Source: Burkholderia sp. Ac-20365 | GTDB taxonomy: Bacteria; Pseudomonadota; Gammaproteobacteria; Burkholderiales; Burkholderiaceae | Reading direction: 5' to 3' | Length of the DNA stretch: 64,000 bases | NCBI RefSeq assembly: GCF_017104715.1 | Contig: NZ_JAAGPI010000032.1 | Span: 1-64,000, forward strand | In this document: positions 63,965 through 64,000 of the stretch, one piece after another | Position numbering within the stretch: position 1 is the first letter of the stretch | Layout: each line of letters opens with the position of its first letter | Made by a program: the position numbers and the translations under genes | The notes under the pieces: generated by a model | Told to the model about the DNA's origin: nothing | Seen by the model: only the letters and a program-made list of their open reading frames with translations | Databases searched by the model: none

Positions 63965-64000
63965 TTACAGGTGAACCGGGATCAGTACAGGACGGGCCTT
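63965..64000 (-). CDS. C-terminal end of an upstream gene (partial)
   Basis: On the minus strand an open frame enters from the right edge, reading KARPVLIPVHL before TAA at 63965-63967. It ends 46 bases before the diiron-like gene and is in the same direction, so it probably belongs to the same operon. Eleven residues are too few to identify. In view of the RRE-like domains downstream, both an enzyme and a short precursor peptide should be considered. Confidence 0.4.
   Translation of the reverse strand, partial: KARPVLIPVHL

Noticed and set aside
1-64000. Search by eye for CRISPR arrays, tRNA and rRNA genes
   Set aside because: No regularly spaced repeats, CCA-ended cloverleaf-like segments or conserved rRNA stretches were seen. 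Small or diverged examples could have been missed.

Overview
The window reads as GC-rich chromosomal DNA from a Burkholderiales bacterium, most likely Paraburkholderia or Caballeronia. Supporting signs are two small DUF4148 periplasmic proteins, a trimeric Gram-negative porin, a bacterioferritin starting [12 protein letters not shown], a Tat-type class A beta-lactamase paired with a LysR regulator, and a complete phenylpropionate (mhp) operon. The density of transporters, regulators and catabolic genes suggests a secondary replicon or accessory part of the genome; that is inference. No tRNA, rRNA, CRISPR array or intact insertion sequence was seen.

Layout. 1-3.5 kb: a mixed edge region with a partial gene tail, two small proteins of unknown function, a DapA-family lyase and an apparently truncated methyltransferase. 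3.6-6.7 kb: a LysR regulator divergent from a TDT-family exporter and an AcfC-like binding protein. 7-25.3 kb: an iron block. It holds a Fiu-like TonB receptor, a FecI/FecR/transducing-receptor signalling set with an unknown Tat-exported protein, a bacterioferritin with an altered ferroxidase site, and a long operon behind a near-perfect Fur-like palindrome encoding an OprB porin, a secreted propeller-like protein, a Tat-exported DyP/EfeB peroxidase and an FbpABC-type ferric ABC transporter. A COG4705 membrane protein built of four repeats sits inside this block. 25.3-32.7 kb: DUF4148 protein, lipoprotein, prolyl oligopeptidase, general porin, GntP permease and a stand-alone Fic protein. 32.8-37.7 kb: LysR plus an M20 peptidase / MHS transporter / serine hydrolase operon. 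37.7-41.2 kb: a class A and a class C beta-lactamase in tandem with a cupin, divergent from an AmpR/PenR-like regulator. 41.2-50 kb: mhpA-B-D-F-E-T-C with mhpR divergent.

50-64 kb contains the two most interesting units. The first is a compact three-gene operon (TerB-domain protein, DUF2791/BrxD-like ATPase, Lhr/BrxHI-like helicase) that looks like a stand-alone defence module without BREX methylase or phosphatase genes. The second is a tightly coupled operon of three consecutive proteins, each with a PqqD/RRE-like N-terminal region followed by a heme-oxygenase-like candidate diiron domain, then a class III aminotransferase and a RarD/EamA permease. It looks like an undescribed small-molecule or peptide-modification pathway that continues past the right edge.

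Starts were chosen from visible Shine-Dalgarno sequences, gene overlaps and family N-termini. Functional names rest on motifs and remembered family features; no database search was run.
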